NCBI RefSeq assembly: GCF_013167895.1
Contig: NZ_BLWC01000001.1
Location: forward strand, 3,906,001 to 3,970,000
DNA from: Streptomyces fulvorobeus
GTDB taxonomy: Bacteria; Actinomycetota; Actinomycetes; Streptomycetales; Streptomycetaceae
Length of the DNA stretch: 64,000 nucleotides
Direction of reading: 5' to 3'
The notes beneath the pieces are model-generated. The model ran no database searches, had not been told where the DNA came from, and was given only the letters and a program-made list of their open reading frames with translations. Below, in pieces: positions 47,872 through 56,748 of the stretch. Each line of letters starts with the position of its first letter. The stretch's first letter is position 1. The position numbers and the translations under genes were made by a program.

Positions 47872-47962
47872 GTAGCCGGCGCGGGGGCGGGCGGGCGGGG
47901 CTCTCCGCCGGCCACCTGCCGGGCGGCGACGGGCGAGGCGCGGAACACCTGCCGTGCCCCCT

Positions 47963-47998
47963 GGACGGAGTGTCGTACCCCCGTGCGACACTCCGTCC
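47963..47998 (+). promoter_or_regulatory. Perfect inverted repeat abutting the LysE start codon
   Basis: GGACGGAGTGTCG (47963-47975) and its exact complement (47986-47998) with a 10-base loop; the ATG begins at 47999. The only Shine-Dalgarno-like sequence (GGACGGAG) lies inside the left arm, so a transcript starting upstream would sequester it. Could be an operator, a translation-controlling hairpin, or a terminator for upstream reading. Confidence 0.5.
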
Positions 47999-48661
47999 AT
48001 GCTGGGTGTCACCGATCTTCCGACCTACCTCGCCGGCCTGGTGCTGATCATTCTGCTGCCGGGGCCCAATTCGCTGTACGTGCTGTCCGTGGCCGCCCGG
48101 CGCGGGGTGCGGACCGGCTATGTGGCCGCGGCCGGGGTCTGGACCGGGGACGCCGTGCTGATGACCCTGTCCGCGCTGGGCGCCGCCTCGCTGCTCCAGA
48201 CGACGCCGCTGCTCTTCGCCGTCGTGAAGTACGCGGGCGCGGGTTATCTGACCTGGCTTGCCATAGGCATGCTCCGGGCCGCCGTCTCCATGTGGCGTGA
48301 CCGGCACCGCCGGGTGGAGGAGCTGACGGCGCAGGCCGGTGCCCCGGCGGCGGCCGCGGTGGAGCGGCCCTACCGGCGGGCGCTGGTCGTCAGCCTCCTC
48401 AACCCGAAGGCGATCCTCTTCCTGATCTCCTTCTTCGTGCAGTTCGTCGACCCGGGCTACGCCTATCCGGCGCTGTCCTTCCTGCTGCTGGGCACACTGC
48501 TCCAGGCCGCCAGCTTCCTCTACCTCTCGATGCTGATATTCGGCGGCACCCGCCTGGCCGCGGTCTTCCGCCGCCGCAAGCGGCTGTCGGCCGGGGCGAC
48601 TTCGGCGGCGGGTGTGCTCTTCCTCGGCTTCGCGGCCAAGCTCTCGTTCAGCGGCGGGTGA
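47999..48661 (+). CDS. LysE family amino-acid exporter
   Basis: 220 aa, about six membrane helices. Family signature LPGPNSLYVLSVAARRG at residues 19-36 (the LysE/RhtB GPN motif) and LLNPKAILFLISFFVQFV near 140. Exports an amino acid or related amphiphile; LeuE/RhtB-like. ATG 47999 directly follows a perfect inverted repeat. The convergent MarR gene lies 25 bp beyond its stop and may or may not regulate it. Confidence 0.88.
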   Translation: MLGVTDLPTYLAGLVLIILLPGPNSLYVLSVAARRGVRTGYVAAAGVWTGDAVLMTLSALGAASLLQTTPLLFAVVKYAGAGYLTWLAIGMLRAAVSMWRDRHRRVEELTAQAGAPAAAAVERPYRRALVVSLLNPKAILFLISFFVQFVDPGYAYPALSFLLLGTLLQAASFLYLSMLIFGGTRLAAVFRRRKRLSAGATSAAGVLFLGFAAKLSFSGG

Positions 48662-48686
48662 GCCGTCGCCATGAGGTGCCGGGCCG

Positions 48687-49145
48687 TCAGTGGTGCCAGG
48701 CCCGCCCGCCCACGTTGTGGATCATGCGCTGAAGGACCTTGAGAGCGGCGACGAACTCCTCGTCCGGGATGCCGGCGTGGATCTCCGCGCTCGCCCGGCT
48801 GACCCGTGCGTACGCCTCTTCGCGCAGGGAGTGGCCCGCCGGGGTCAGCCGCAGCCGGTGGGCGGGGTCCTCGGTGACCAGGCCGCGTTCGACGAGCGAG
48901 TCGATCTCCGGCTCCAGCGCGTCGCCGACGTGCAGATAGCCGCGCAGCACCGCGACCACCTCGGCGCGCGGCCGGCCCGCCTCGTCCGCGTCGACGAGCT
49001 GGTTGAGGACCCACCAGGGCGGCTGGGTGAGACCGTGCTCGGCGAGAGCGGCCCGGATGTGGGTCACGGTGGCTTCGTGGGCGGCCCAGCTCCAGTAGCC
49101 GATGGGCTGCCGTGCGAGTCCCGCGTCATCGTGTGAGTAGTCCAT
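48687..49145 (-). CDS. MarR family transcriptional regulator
   Basis: 152 aa winged helix. TQPPWWVLNQLVDADEAGRPRA leads into the recognition region, wing around LVERGLVTEDPAHRLRLTPAG, C-terminal dimerisation helix ending near IHNVGGRAWHH. ATG 49145. Its start is divergent from the glycosyltransferase gene at 49324 (178-bp gap), which could contain its operator. Confidence 0.83.
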   Translation of the reverse strand: MDYSHDDAGLARQPIGYWSWAAHEATVTHIRAALAEHGLTQPPWWVLNQLVDADEAGRPRAEVVAVLRGYLHVGDALEPEIDSLVERGLVTEDPAHRLRLTPAGHSLREEAYARVSRASAEIHAGIPDEEFVAALKVLQRMIHNVGGRAWHH

Positions 49146-49323
49146 GTCCAGGACCGTAGGAACTCAAGCGGGCTTGAGGTCAAGGCCCCGCTCCGCACCG
49201 GGGCGGGCGTCCGGTGTCATACCGGCGTCGCCCAGAGTTCATCCTCCGTCGCACCGACGGCCACTCGGCCCTCGACGCCCTTCACTAGCTTGGGCGGCTA
49301 CATGATCGAAGGCGAGGGCCGGC

Positions 49324-50289
49324 GTGCCAAAACTGTCCGTTGTCGTACCGCTTCACAATGTCGCCCCGTACGCCGACACCACCCTGGGAAGTCTCGCCCG
49401 CAACACGGCCGCGGACGTCGAGTTCCTGCTGGTCGACGACTGCTCCACGGACGGGACACCCTCCGTCATCGACCGCTGGGCCGAGCGGCTCCCGCAGGCG
49501 CGGGTCATCAGGCACGACACCAACGTGGGCATCGCCGCGGCGCGCAACAGCGGGATCGAGGCCGCGAGCGGTGAGTACCTCACCTTCCTCGACGGCGACG
49601 ACTGGTACGCCCCGGGCCACCTGTCCCGGCTGTTGAGCGCCGCCGAGGAACTGGACGTCGACTTCGTCCGCAACGACCACGTCCAGTCGACGGACACCAG
49701 CCGGATCATCCGGCGTGCCCCCGCCCGGGTCCGCGACGCGCCGGTCGACCCGCGGGACGGGATCGCGTACCCCGACATGGAGACGATGGTCGACTACCCC
49801 TTCGTCTGGGCCGGGCTCTACCACCGCCGGCTCTTCGAGGACGGTGCCATGCGCTTCGACGAGGAGCTGCGCACCGCCGAGGACCGGCTGTGGACCTGGC
49901 GGCTGCACCTGCGGGCGCGGAGCTACGCGGCACTGGGGCTCTACGGCATCTTCTACCGGCGCGGAGTGACCACGTCCCTGACGCAGATAAAGGACTCACG
50001 CCAGCTGGACTTCTTCCCCGCCTACGACACCCTGCTCAGGGAACTCGCGCAGGACCGGGACGCGGACCTGCTGCTGCCGAAGGCCGTCCGTACGTACTGC
50101 GCGCTGATCGCCTTCCACGGCGAGCGGGCCACCGACTACGAGAGCGCGACCGCACGGCGGCTGAGACTGGCGTCGACCGGCGCCCTGCACCGCATGCCCC
50201 AGCAGGTGCTCGACCACACCCTGAACACGATGGACACCAAGCGCAGCACAGTGCTCCGGCGCCTGCGTGACAAGCAGAAGGCCGTCTGA
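49324..50289 (+). CDS. Family 2 glycosyltransferase (envelope glycopolymer cluster, copy A)
   Basis: 321 aa GT-A enzyme. LSVVVPLHNVAPYADTTLGS, DDCSTDGTPSVIDRW, nucleotide-sugar/metal motif FLDGDDWY near residue 97, and acceptor-domain AEDRLWTWRLHLRA. The C-terminal half has FYRRGVTTSLTQ and LLPKAVRTYCALI, nearly repeated in the protein at 54111-55097. GTG 49324 follows GAGGG. First of three plus-strand genes (GT2, polysialyltransferase-like, acyltransferase) separated by only 3-9 bp. Confidence 0.88.
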   Translation: MPKLSVVVPLHNVAPYADTTLGSLARNTAADVEFLLVDDCSTDGTPSVIDRWAERLPQARVIRHDTNVGIAAARNSGIEAASGEYLTFLDGDDWYAPGHLSRLLSAAEELDVDFVRNDHVQSTDTSRIIRRAPARVRDAPVDPRDGIAYPDMETMVDYPFVWAGLYHRRLFEDGAMRFDEELRTAEDRLWTWRLHLRARSYAALGLYGIFYRRGVTTSLTQIKDSRQLDFFPAYDTLLRELAQDRDADLLLPKAVRTYCALIAFHGERATDYESATARRLRLASTGALHRMPQQVLDHTLNTMDTKRSTVLRRLRDKQKAV

Positions 50290-50292
50290 CCC

Positions 50293-51636
50293 ATGCCCAC
50301 GCGCACCCAGATCTTCCAGGTGTCGACCCTGTACGGGGCCGCCACGCTCGCCGCCGCGCTCGACGCGGGACAGTTCGGATCACCCTCGGACAGCCGCCGC
50401 GTCCTGCTGGTGTGCAACAACGGCGCGGTCCCGGAGGCGAGCCCCGGCCTGGACGAGATGCGCGGTTACGACCGCATCGCCGCCCGGTTCGACACCGTCA
50501 TCAGCTGGAACGAGGCGATCCGGCCGTACCACCCGAACGGCTGGGGCCCGCGCGCCGAGGAGACCGTGCTCTGGCAGCGCGCCTTCCGGCTGGCCTGGGG
50601 CCTGGGCGAGGGACCCGTCGAACTGGCCCTGGAGTCCATCCAGGTCAACCCCGCCCGCGCGCTCGCCGCGATCTTCTCCGAGAGCCCCCTGCACGTGTAC
50701 GCGGACGGCCTCATGAGCTACGGGCCCACCCGCAACAAGCTGCCGGTGGCCCTGGGCTGCCGCATCCGGCGCGTCCTGCACCTCGACCTGGTCCCCGGTC
50801 TCAGGCCGATGCTGCTCTCCGAGTTCGACGTGGAACCCGAGCTCGTACCGGCCGACGCCATGCGCAAGGTCCTCGGTGAGATCGCCGGGTCGGCGGACGG
50901 CGACCGGCAGCTCACCGAGGTGGTGGCCCAGGCACCCACCGCCGTACTCCTCGGGCAGTACCTCGCCGCCCTTGGCATACTGACCCCCGAGGAGGAGGAG
51001 GACCTGCACATCCGCATGCTGCGGGGCGCGGCCAGGGCCGGCCACACGTCGATCCTCTTCAAGCCGCACCCCACCGCCCCGGCCCGCTACTCCGAGGCGC
51101 TGGACGCCGCGGCGGCCGATGCCGGGGTCCGGCTCACCACGATGAACAGCCCGCTGCTGGCCGAGACGCTCTTCGAGCGGTGCGCGCCCACGCTCGTCGT
51201 CGGCTGCTTCTCCACCGCGATGCTCACGGCTGCGGCGTACTACGGCATCCCCGTCGCCCGGGTCGGCACGGGCCCGCTGCTGGACCGGCTCACTCCGTAC
51301 GAGAACAGCAACCGCATACCGCTGACGATCGTCGACCACCTGGTGCCCGATCTGGAGCGGCACGCCGCCCAGGGGGTGCCCGCACTGCCCGGCAGCGCGC
51401 CGGACACCCTCGCCCCCCTGGTGCGTACGGTCGGCTACTGCATGCAGTCCCGCCTCCATCCCGGACTGCGCGCCGAGGCCGAGGCGTGGCTGCGGGCGCG
51501 GCTGGACGGCACCACGCAGCACTACTTCAAGCGGCGCCGCCTCGGAAAGCTGTCGCTGCCCGGCGGCAGCGTCCAGGGCGCCGCGGTCCGGCTGCGCCGC
51601 ACCGCCCGGCGCACCCGTGCCGGCCTGGGCTTCTGA
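50293..51636 (+). CDS. Polysialyltransferase-like glycosyltransferase, copy A
   Basis: 447 aa. N-terminal QIFQVSTLYGAATLAAALDAG and VLLVCNNGAVPE are shared with the alpha-2,8-polysialyltransferase-type family in streptomycetes. The HP motif FKPHPTAP near residue 255 and the serine motif GCFSTAMLTAAAYYG near 304 match the CMP-sugar binding motifs of bacterial sialyltransferases. Probably transfers a nonulosonic acid such as Kdn from its CMP form, supplied by the fused synthetase at 56749. Starts 3 bp after the GT2 gene. Confidence 0.8.
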   Translation: MPTRTQIFQVSTLYGAATLAAALDAGQFGSPSDSRRVLLVCNNGAVPEASPGLDEMRGYDRIAARFDTVISWNEAIRPYHPNGWGPRAEETVLWQRAFRLAWGLGEGPVELALESIQVNPARALAAIFSESPLHVYADGLMSYGPTRNKLPVALGCRIRRVLHLDLVPGLRPMLLSEFDVEPELVPADAMRKVLGEIAGSADGDRQLTEVVAQAPTAVLLGQYLAALGILTPEEEEDLHIRMLRGAARAGHTSILFKPHPTAPARYSEALDAAAADAGVRLTTMNSPLLAETLFERCAPTLVVGCFSTAMLTAAAYYGIPVARVGTGPLLDRLTPYENSNRIPLTIVDHLVPDLERHAAQGVPALPGSAPDTLAPLVRTVGYCMQSRLHPGLRAEAEAWLRARLDGTTQHYFKRRRLGKLSLPGGSVQGAAVRLRRTARRTRAGLGF

Positions 51637-51645
51637 GGGGCCGCG

Positions 51646-52737
51646 ATGTCATCCACCGTCCCCGTGACCACCGTGCCCCCCGTGGAGCCGCACGACGCCG
51701 CCCGGGCCGGCCGGCCCGAGCGCGAACACCGCTACGACGTCGACCTGATCAGGCTGCTGGCCTCCGTGGGAGTGATCCTGTGCCACTCCGGCTCCGCCTT
51801 CCTGGACGCCGTGGGGCGTACGGAGGCGGGCGGGCCCGGCGTGTACTGGGCCGGGATCGTCGGGGACTCCGCCAGCCGGTTCGCCGTGCCGGTCTTCTTC
51901 GCGATCGCGGGCTGGGTCGTCCTGGTCGGCGCCCCGCCGAAGGACGGCAGGCGGCTGCGGCAGCGGATCGTACGCATCCTCGTGCCGCTCGGCGCCTGGA
52001 CGGCCCTCTACCTCGCCTGGGGCAGGTGGCGGGGCACGAACGACGGGCCGGTCACCGGACTGGCCCGGGACGCCCTGTTCGGCTCGGTGCGGCCCGCGTT
52101 CCATCTCTGGTACCTGTACGCCTACGTGCCGGTCGTCCTGCTGCTGGCGTTCGTCGTGATGGTGAGGTCGGGCAAGCGCCCGTGGGGTCTAGCGGCCGCC
52201 CTGCTGGGCCTCGCGCTCGCCCCGGTGCTCCTCGGTGACGTGGGCCGGATCACCGGCTGGGACATGCCCAGGCTCGGGTGGACGTTCGCCCCGTACCAGC
52301 TCGTGTACGCGGTCGCGGGCGCCCTGCTGGTGGCGCTGCCCGCCGGAGCCGCGGGCCGGTGGCGCGCCCTGTGGGCGCTGGTGGCGGTGGCGGGCTTCGC
52401 GGGAGTGGCCTGGTACCAGCACGACATCCACTACGCGATCCCGTACGGCAGCCTGTTCGTCGCCCTGTTCACGGCGGGGGTGCTGCTCTCGCTGCACCGG
52501 CTGCCGATTCCCGGGCGGCTGCGCCCGCATTTGGTCCGGCTGGGCAACGCCTCGTTCGGCGCCTACCTCGTCCATCTGATGGTGCTGACCGCGCTCTCGC
52601 GGTGGTTCGTCTCCGACGGGCTGGGACCGGCCGCGGCGGTCGCCTCGCTCGTCGGGCTCGTCGCCGCGACCACGCTGCTGTCCTTCGGCGCGGCCCTGCT
52701 CTGGGCCCGCGTCGGCCTGACCCGCCTGCTGGGCTGA
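51646..52737 (+). CDS. Acyltransferase family 3 membrane protein
   Basis: 363 aa, about ten membrane helices. Opening RYDVDLIRLLASVGVILCHS (the D-x-x-R and His of acyltransferase 3), FAVPVFFAIAGWVVL and FGAYLVHLMVLTAL. Such enzymes O-acetylate or otherwise acylate surface sugars. Ten bases from the polysialyltransferase-like gene; last gene of the plus-strand set before the shared hairpin. Confidence 0.87.
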   Translation: MSSTVPVTTVPPVEPHDAARAGRPEREHRYDVDLIRLLASVGVILCHSGSAFLDAVGRTEAGGPGVYWAGIVGDSASRFAVPVFFAIAGWVVLVGAPPKDGRRLRQRIVRILVPLGAWTALYLAWGRWRGTNDGPVTGLARDALFGSVRPAFHLWYLYAYVPVVLLLAFVVMVRSGKRPWGLAAALLGLALAPVLLGDVGRITGWDMPRLGWTFAPYQLVYAVAGALLVALPAGAAGRWRALWALVAVAGFAGVAWYQHDIHYAIPYGSLFVALFTAGVLLSLHRLPIPGRLRPHLVRLGNASFGAYLVHLMVLTALSRWFVSDGLGPAAAVASLVGLVAATTLLSFGAALLWARVGLTRLLG

Positions 52738-52751
52738 GCCCCGGACGCACG

Positions 52752-52784
52752 GAAGCCGGGCCCGCGACGAGCGGGCCCGGCTTC
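52752..52784. terminator. Hairpin between convergent glycopolymer operons
   Basis: Perfect 14-bp inverted repeat (GAAGCCGGGCCCGC and complement) with a 5-base loop, between the acyltransferase stop and the copy-B polysialyltransferase-like stop. Serves both strands. Confidence 0.75.
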
Positions 52785-52791
52785 TGCGTGC

Positions 52792-54114
52792 TCAGCGCCG
52801 GACGGTGCGCCTGAGCCGTCGCGCCCGTCCCGCGGCCCGGCGCAGGACCGGGCTGCGGGAGAGGGCGGCGAGCCTGCCGGGCAGGCCACCGGGGAGACCG
52901 AGCACCGTCAGCCTGCGGCGCGGGAAGAGCTCCTGCTCGGCGGGGGTGAGGCCGTCCGCGAGGTACCCGGTGGCGGCGGCCCGCAGTTCCGCGTGGATAC
53001 GGGGCTGCGCCACGAACCCGAGTGCGGTGACGAGCCGGGCGGGGTCGCCGGGGGTCCGGGTGAGTCCGGTCTCCAGCTCAGGCAGCAGGGTGTGGGCGAG
53101 GGCCACGGGGACCCGGTCGCGGTGTTCGAAGGGGGCGAGTCCCTCCAGCACCTCACCCGTACCGGTGCTCGCGACGTCGAGTCCGTACAACTGGCGCGCG
53201 GTGAAGAGCGCGGGAGAGGCGCAGCCGACGACGAGCGCGGGCCGCACCTGTTCGAACAGCGTCTCGGGGAGCGGGGCCTGGCCGGGCGCGGACGGTTCCA
53301 GCACGGTCAGTTCCACACCCAGCCGTCCGGCCTCCGACCTCAGCGCGACCGAGGCGTGGGCGGGCGCCCCGGGCGGCGGTACGAAGACGAGAGCGCGGTG
53401 TCCGCGCCCGGCCGCGCCGCGCAGCATCCGCAGCCCCGCTTCCTCCTCCTTCGCCGCGCCGGGAGCCGGAAGACGCTCACCGAACAGGAGCGCCGGGGCG
53501 CGGTGGGGGACCGCCGGTAGGGGCGAGGCCGCGCCGACCTTCCTGAAGACCGCGCGGACGGCGTCGTCCGGCACGACCTCGGCCTCCACCCCGAACTCCG
53601 TCAGCAGCAGCGGCCGTACGCCGGGAACCAGCCCGAGGTGCAGGAGCCGGCGCACCCTCGTACCCAGCAGCGGGTCGAGCTTCCCGCCCGTCGGCCCGTA
53701 ACCGGCGAGCCCGTCCTCGTACACGTGTACGGGCGCACCGAGGAAGATTCCGGTGACGGCGGTGGCCGGTGGCGTCTCGACGGACTCGACGGTCAGCTCC
53801 AGGTCGTCGTCGCCCAGGCGCCACAGCCGGCGCAGATGCCGCTCCCACAGCGGGGCGTCACCGGGCCTGGGCGACCAGCCCGAGGGGTGGAAGGGCGCGA
53901 TCGCCGCGTTCCAGGAGAGCACCTCGTCGAACCGGTCGCGCAGCGCGTCGAAGCCCGGCAGCTCGTCGAGGGCGGGGGAGACCTCGGGCACGGCGGCGCT
54001 GTTGCCGACCAGGAGTATCCGCCGCCGGACGGGACGGAAGCAGCCCGCGTCGATGGCGGCGGCCAGGACCGCCGCACCGTGCAGGGTGGAGGCGCAGAAG
54101 ATCTGAGTGGTCAT
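52792..54114 (-). CDS. Polysialyltransferase-like glycosyltransferase, copy B, altered HP motif
   Basis: 440 aa, alignable throughout with copy A: QIFCASTLHGAAVLAAAIDAG, ILLVGNSAAVPE, HVYEDGLAGYGPT, LHLGLVPGVRPLL. At the HP motif copy A reads FKPHPTAP and this protein reads FVPPPGAP (residue about 240), so the conserved Lys and His are gone, while the serine motif region GCASPALFTARQLYG remains. Catalysis may be lost or changed. Its ATG overlaps the GT2 copy-B stop (ATGA). Confidence 0.78.
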   Translation of the reverse strand: MTTQIFCASTLHGAAVLAAAIDAGCFRPVRRRILLVGNSAAVPEVSPALDELPGFDALRDRFDEVLSWNAAIAPFHPSGWSPRPGDAPLWERHLRRLWRLGDDDLELTVESVETPPATAVTGIFLGAPVHVYEDGLAGYGPTGGKLDPLLGTRVRRLLHLGLVPGVRPLLLTEFGVEAEVVPDDAVRAVFRKVGAASPLPAVPHRAPALLFGERLPAPGAAKEEEAGLRMLRGAAGRGHRALVFVPPPGAPAHASVALRSEAGRLGVELTVLEPSAPGQAPLPETLFEQVRPALVVGCASPALFTARQLYGLDVASTGTGEVLEGLAPFEHRDRVPVALAHTLLPELETGLTRTPGDPARLVTALGFVAQPRIHAELRAAATGYLADGLTPAEQELFPRRRLTVLGLPGGLPGRLAALSRSPVLRRAAGRARRLRRTVRR

Positions 54115-55097
54115 GCCGCGGCACCCGTGCCCGTGACGGGACGGCGGCGCAGCCGCCGCAGCCGGGAGGCCCTGTCGATGTCCATGGAGTCGATCGTCTC
54201 TTCCAGGATGTCCTGCGGCAGGCGGCGCAGTGCGGCGGCGCTCATCGACCGCAGGGTGCGGGCGACGCCGGGTTCAAGTGCGGAGATGGTACCCAGATGG
54301 TGGGATATGACGGCGCAGTAGGTGCGCACCGCCTTGGGAAGAAGCGTTTTTGCCTCCGGGTCCTGGGCGGTCTCCCCGATGACCTGGTCGAAGGCGCGGA
54401 TGAAGTCGAGCCGGCGCACATCGCCCGCCTGGGTCAGGGAGGTCGCGACCCCGCGCCGGTAGAAGACGCCGAACAGGCCCACGGCCGCGAAGGACTCCGC
54501 CTCCCGGTGCAGCCGCCAGATCCACGGCCGGTCCTCCGCCGTGCGCAGCCCGTCCGTGAAGTGGACCAGACCCCGGTCGACCAGGCGCCGGTGGTAGACC
54601 CCGGCCCAGGCGTACGGATAGTCGACGGAGGTGGTGCGGCCCACCGGGAGGATGGCCTCGCGGGGACTCATCGGCACGTCCCGCAGACCGACCGGAACCC
54701 GGCGCAGCGAGCGGGTCTTGCCCTTGCACTGCACATGGTCGGTGCGCAGGAAGTCGCAGTCCAGGCGGTCCATGGCGGCGACGAGGTCGGCGCAGTGGCC
54801 GGGGGCCAGCCAGTCGTCGCCGTCGAGGAAGGTGACGTACTCACCCCGGGAGGCGTCGAGACCCGTGTTGCGGGCCGTCGCCAGCCCCTCGTTCCGCTCG
54901 TGCCGTCTCAGCACCACCCCGGGGATCTCCTCCCGCGCGCGGCGCAGGAGGTCAGCCGTCCCGTCGGTCGAACAGTCGTCGACGAGAACGAACTCGAAGT
55001 CCTCCCGGGCATTGGCCCGCAGGCTTCTGAGGGTGTCGGGCGCGTATGTCTGCACGTTGAAGAACGGCACGATGACGGAGAGCTTAACCACCCGCAT
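54111..55097 (-). CDS. Family 2 glycosyltransferase, copy B
   Basis: 328 aa. LSVIVPFFNVQTYAPDTLRS, DDCSTDGTADLLRRA, FLDGDDWLAPGH and AEDRPWIWRLHREA correspond one to one with the copy-A enzyme at 49324, as do FYRRGVATSLTQ and LLPKAVRTYCAVI. Start uncertain: ATG 55097 or GTG 55091, neither with a good Shine-Dalgarno. Coupled to the downstream polysialyltransferase-like gene. Divergent from the gene at 55311 with 213 bp between. Confidence 0.85.
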   Translation of the reverse strand: MRVVKLSVIVPFFNVQTYAPDTLRSLRANAREDFEFVLVDDCSTDGTADLLRRAREEIPGVVLRRHERNEGLATARNTGLDASRGEYVTFLDGDDWLAPGHCADLVAAMDRLDCDFLRTDHVQCKGKTRSLRRVPVGLRDVPMSPREAILPVGRTTSVDYPYAWAGVYHRRLVDRGLVHFTDGLRTAEDRPWIWRLHREAESFAAVGLFGVFYRRGVATSLTQAGDVRRLDFIRAFDQVIGETAQDPEAKTLLPKAVRTYCAVISHHLGTISALEPGVARTLRSMSAAALRRLPQDILEETIDSMDIDRASRLRRLRRRPVTGTGAAA

Positions 55098-55310
55098 CAC
55101 GCTAGAGCCGGGCCCGGCATGGGCCCTGTCCCCAGCGAGGATGACGGGTGAACGGCGCATGTCAGAATGGTGAACCAGGTTGATTGCAGGGGGATTTGAG
55201 CCCTGGAATAGTCCATTCCGGGGCTGGTTCGCCAACAGTCGGTGGGCTGTTAACCATCTGTTGCCACCACGTTGGGCCGCTCCTCGGAATGGCTTCCTAA
55301 CTTCTAGGAC

Positions 55311-56698
55311 GTGCCCCCTCGTACCAGTAGAACGGCCGAACAGGCCGTTACCGCCCCCGACGGCAGCACGGCGCTCCGCGTAGCCGTGCTCGCCGACTCC
55401 GACACCCGGTGGAAATGGGGCGCGCTCACCGCGCGCCGCCTCACCACCGGCACCGACGCGTCGCTCCGACACGAACGCCCCGTCGAGGTCAGCGGACTGC
55501 TGCTGCGCGGCCGGGCCACGCCCACGCCCCGGCAGCTCGCCGAGGTGGGCGAAGTGGGGATCGACGCCGGTCGCGTCCGTGAGGTGACGGCGGTCGAGTT
55601 CCTGCACACGGTGCGGGACGAGGGGTACGACCTGGTGGTCCTCGCCCTGGTCGGCGGTGCCGTCCAGGCGATGCTGCACGGACTCGCCGCGCTGGAGCTG
55701 CCCCGCAGGCCCGTGATCGTCACCGGTTACGTGGGGGTCGTCTACGAGAAGCTCGCGGACGGGCTGCTCCTGCGCCACGGCGCGGACGTGGTCCTCGCCA
55801 ACTCGCGCCACGACGCCGAGCGTTTCCGCGCGGTGTACGAGGGAGTGGGCGCCGACGCCTCGGCCGTCACGGAGGCCGCGCTGCCGTTCCTCGGCGGCGC
55901 GCCGCACCAGCCGGAGGAGGGGCGTGACACGGTCGTGTTCGCCGCCCAGCCCTCCGTGCCGGCGTCCCGCGCCGACCGTACGTACCTGCTGCGCAGGCTC
56001 GTCGAGCACGCCCGGCTGCACCCCGCCGCGAGGTGCTGCTGAAGCTGCGCTCCAAGCCGGGCGAGCACACCACGCACATCGAGGAACTGCCCTACCAGCG
56101 GCTGGCGGAGAAACTCCCCGGTGGCCTGCCGCCCAACTTCCGCCTGGTGTACGGGCACATGGGCGAGGTGCTGGACCGTACCGACCTGCTGGTCACCGTC
56201 TCGTCGACGGCCGCCCTCGAATCACTGCACCGGCGGATTCCGACCGCGGTCCTCTCCGACCTCGGCGTCCGCGAGACCCTCGGCAACCACCACTTCATCG
56301 GCTCCGGGCTGCTCACGTCCTGGGACCGGCTGGACGGCGGATTCCGGCCCCGCCCCGACGAAAAGTGGCTGGCAGGCCAGGGCGTCGCCGCCGACGGCAC
56401 GTACGCCACGGCGTACGACACGGCCCGGGCCGCGGTCACCGCCCTGCTGGAGCGGGACGGACTCCCGCCCCTGGCCCCCTACTACACACCCGCCACTGCC
56501 CCGGGCTACCTCCCCGGCATCCTGGCCCGCCACCACCTGGGCCCCGACGGCCACCCGCTGCCGGGCGCCGTGACCGCCAGGGAGACCGGCCGGGTCAGGG
56601 GCGCGGTGCGCGAGACCGTACGCAACGCGGCACGCGGGGCCTACCGGCAGGGCGTCCAGCGTGTCGCCCCGGTGATACGCCGGATGGGCGAGCTGTGA
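55311..56698 (+). pseudogene. DUF6716-like putative glycosyltransferase, frameshifted
   Basis: N-terminal frame: LRVAVLADSDTRWKWGALTA, YDLVVLALVGGAVQAMLHGL, PVIVTGYVGVVYEKLADGLL, DVVLANSRHDAERFRAVYEG. C-terminal frame: LLKLRSKPGEHTTHIEELPY and TDLLVTVSSTAALESLHRRIP. The break is at C run 56021-56024; one extra C gives LHPRREVLLKLRSKPG. Repaired length is about 462 aa, a GT-B-like arrangement. It precedes the CMP-sugar synthetase by 50 bp and fits the glycopolymer cluster. Probably intact in vivo. Confidence 0.78.
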
Positions 56699-56748
56699 CC
56701 GGGCGACCCGCGCGCACGAGTGCCGGGAACACCACTACAGGAGCCTCG

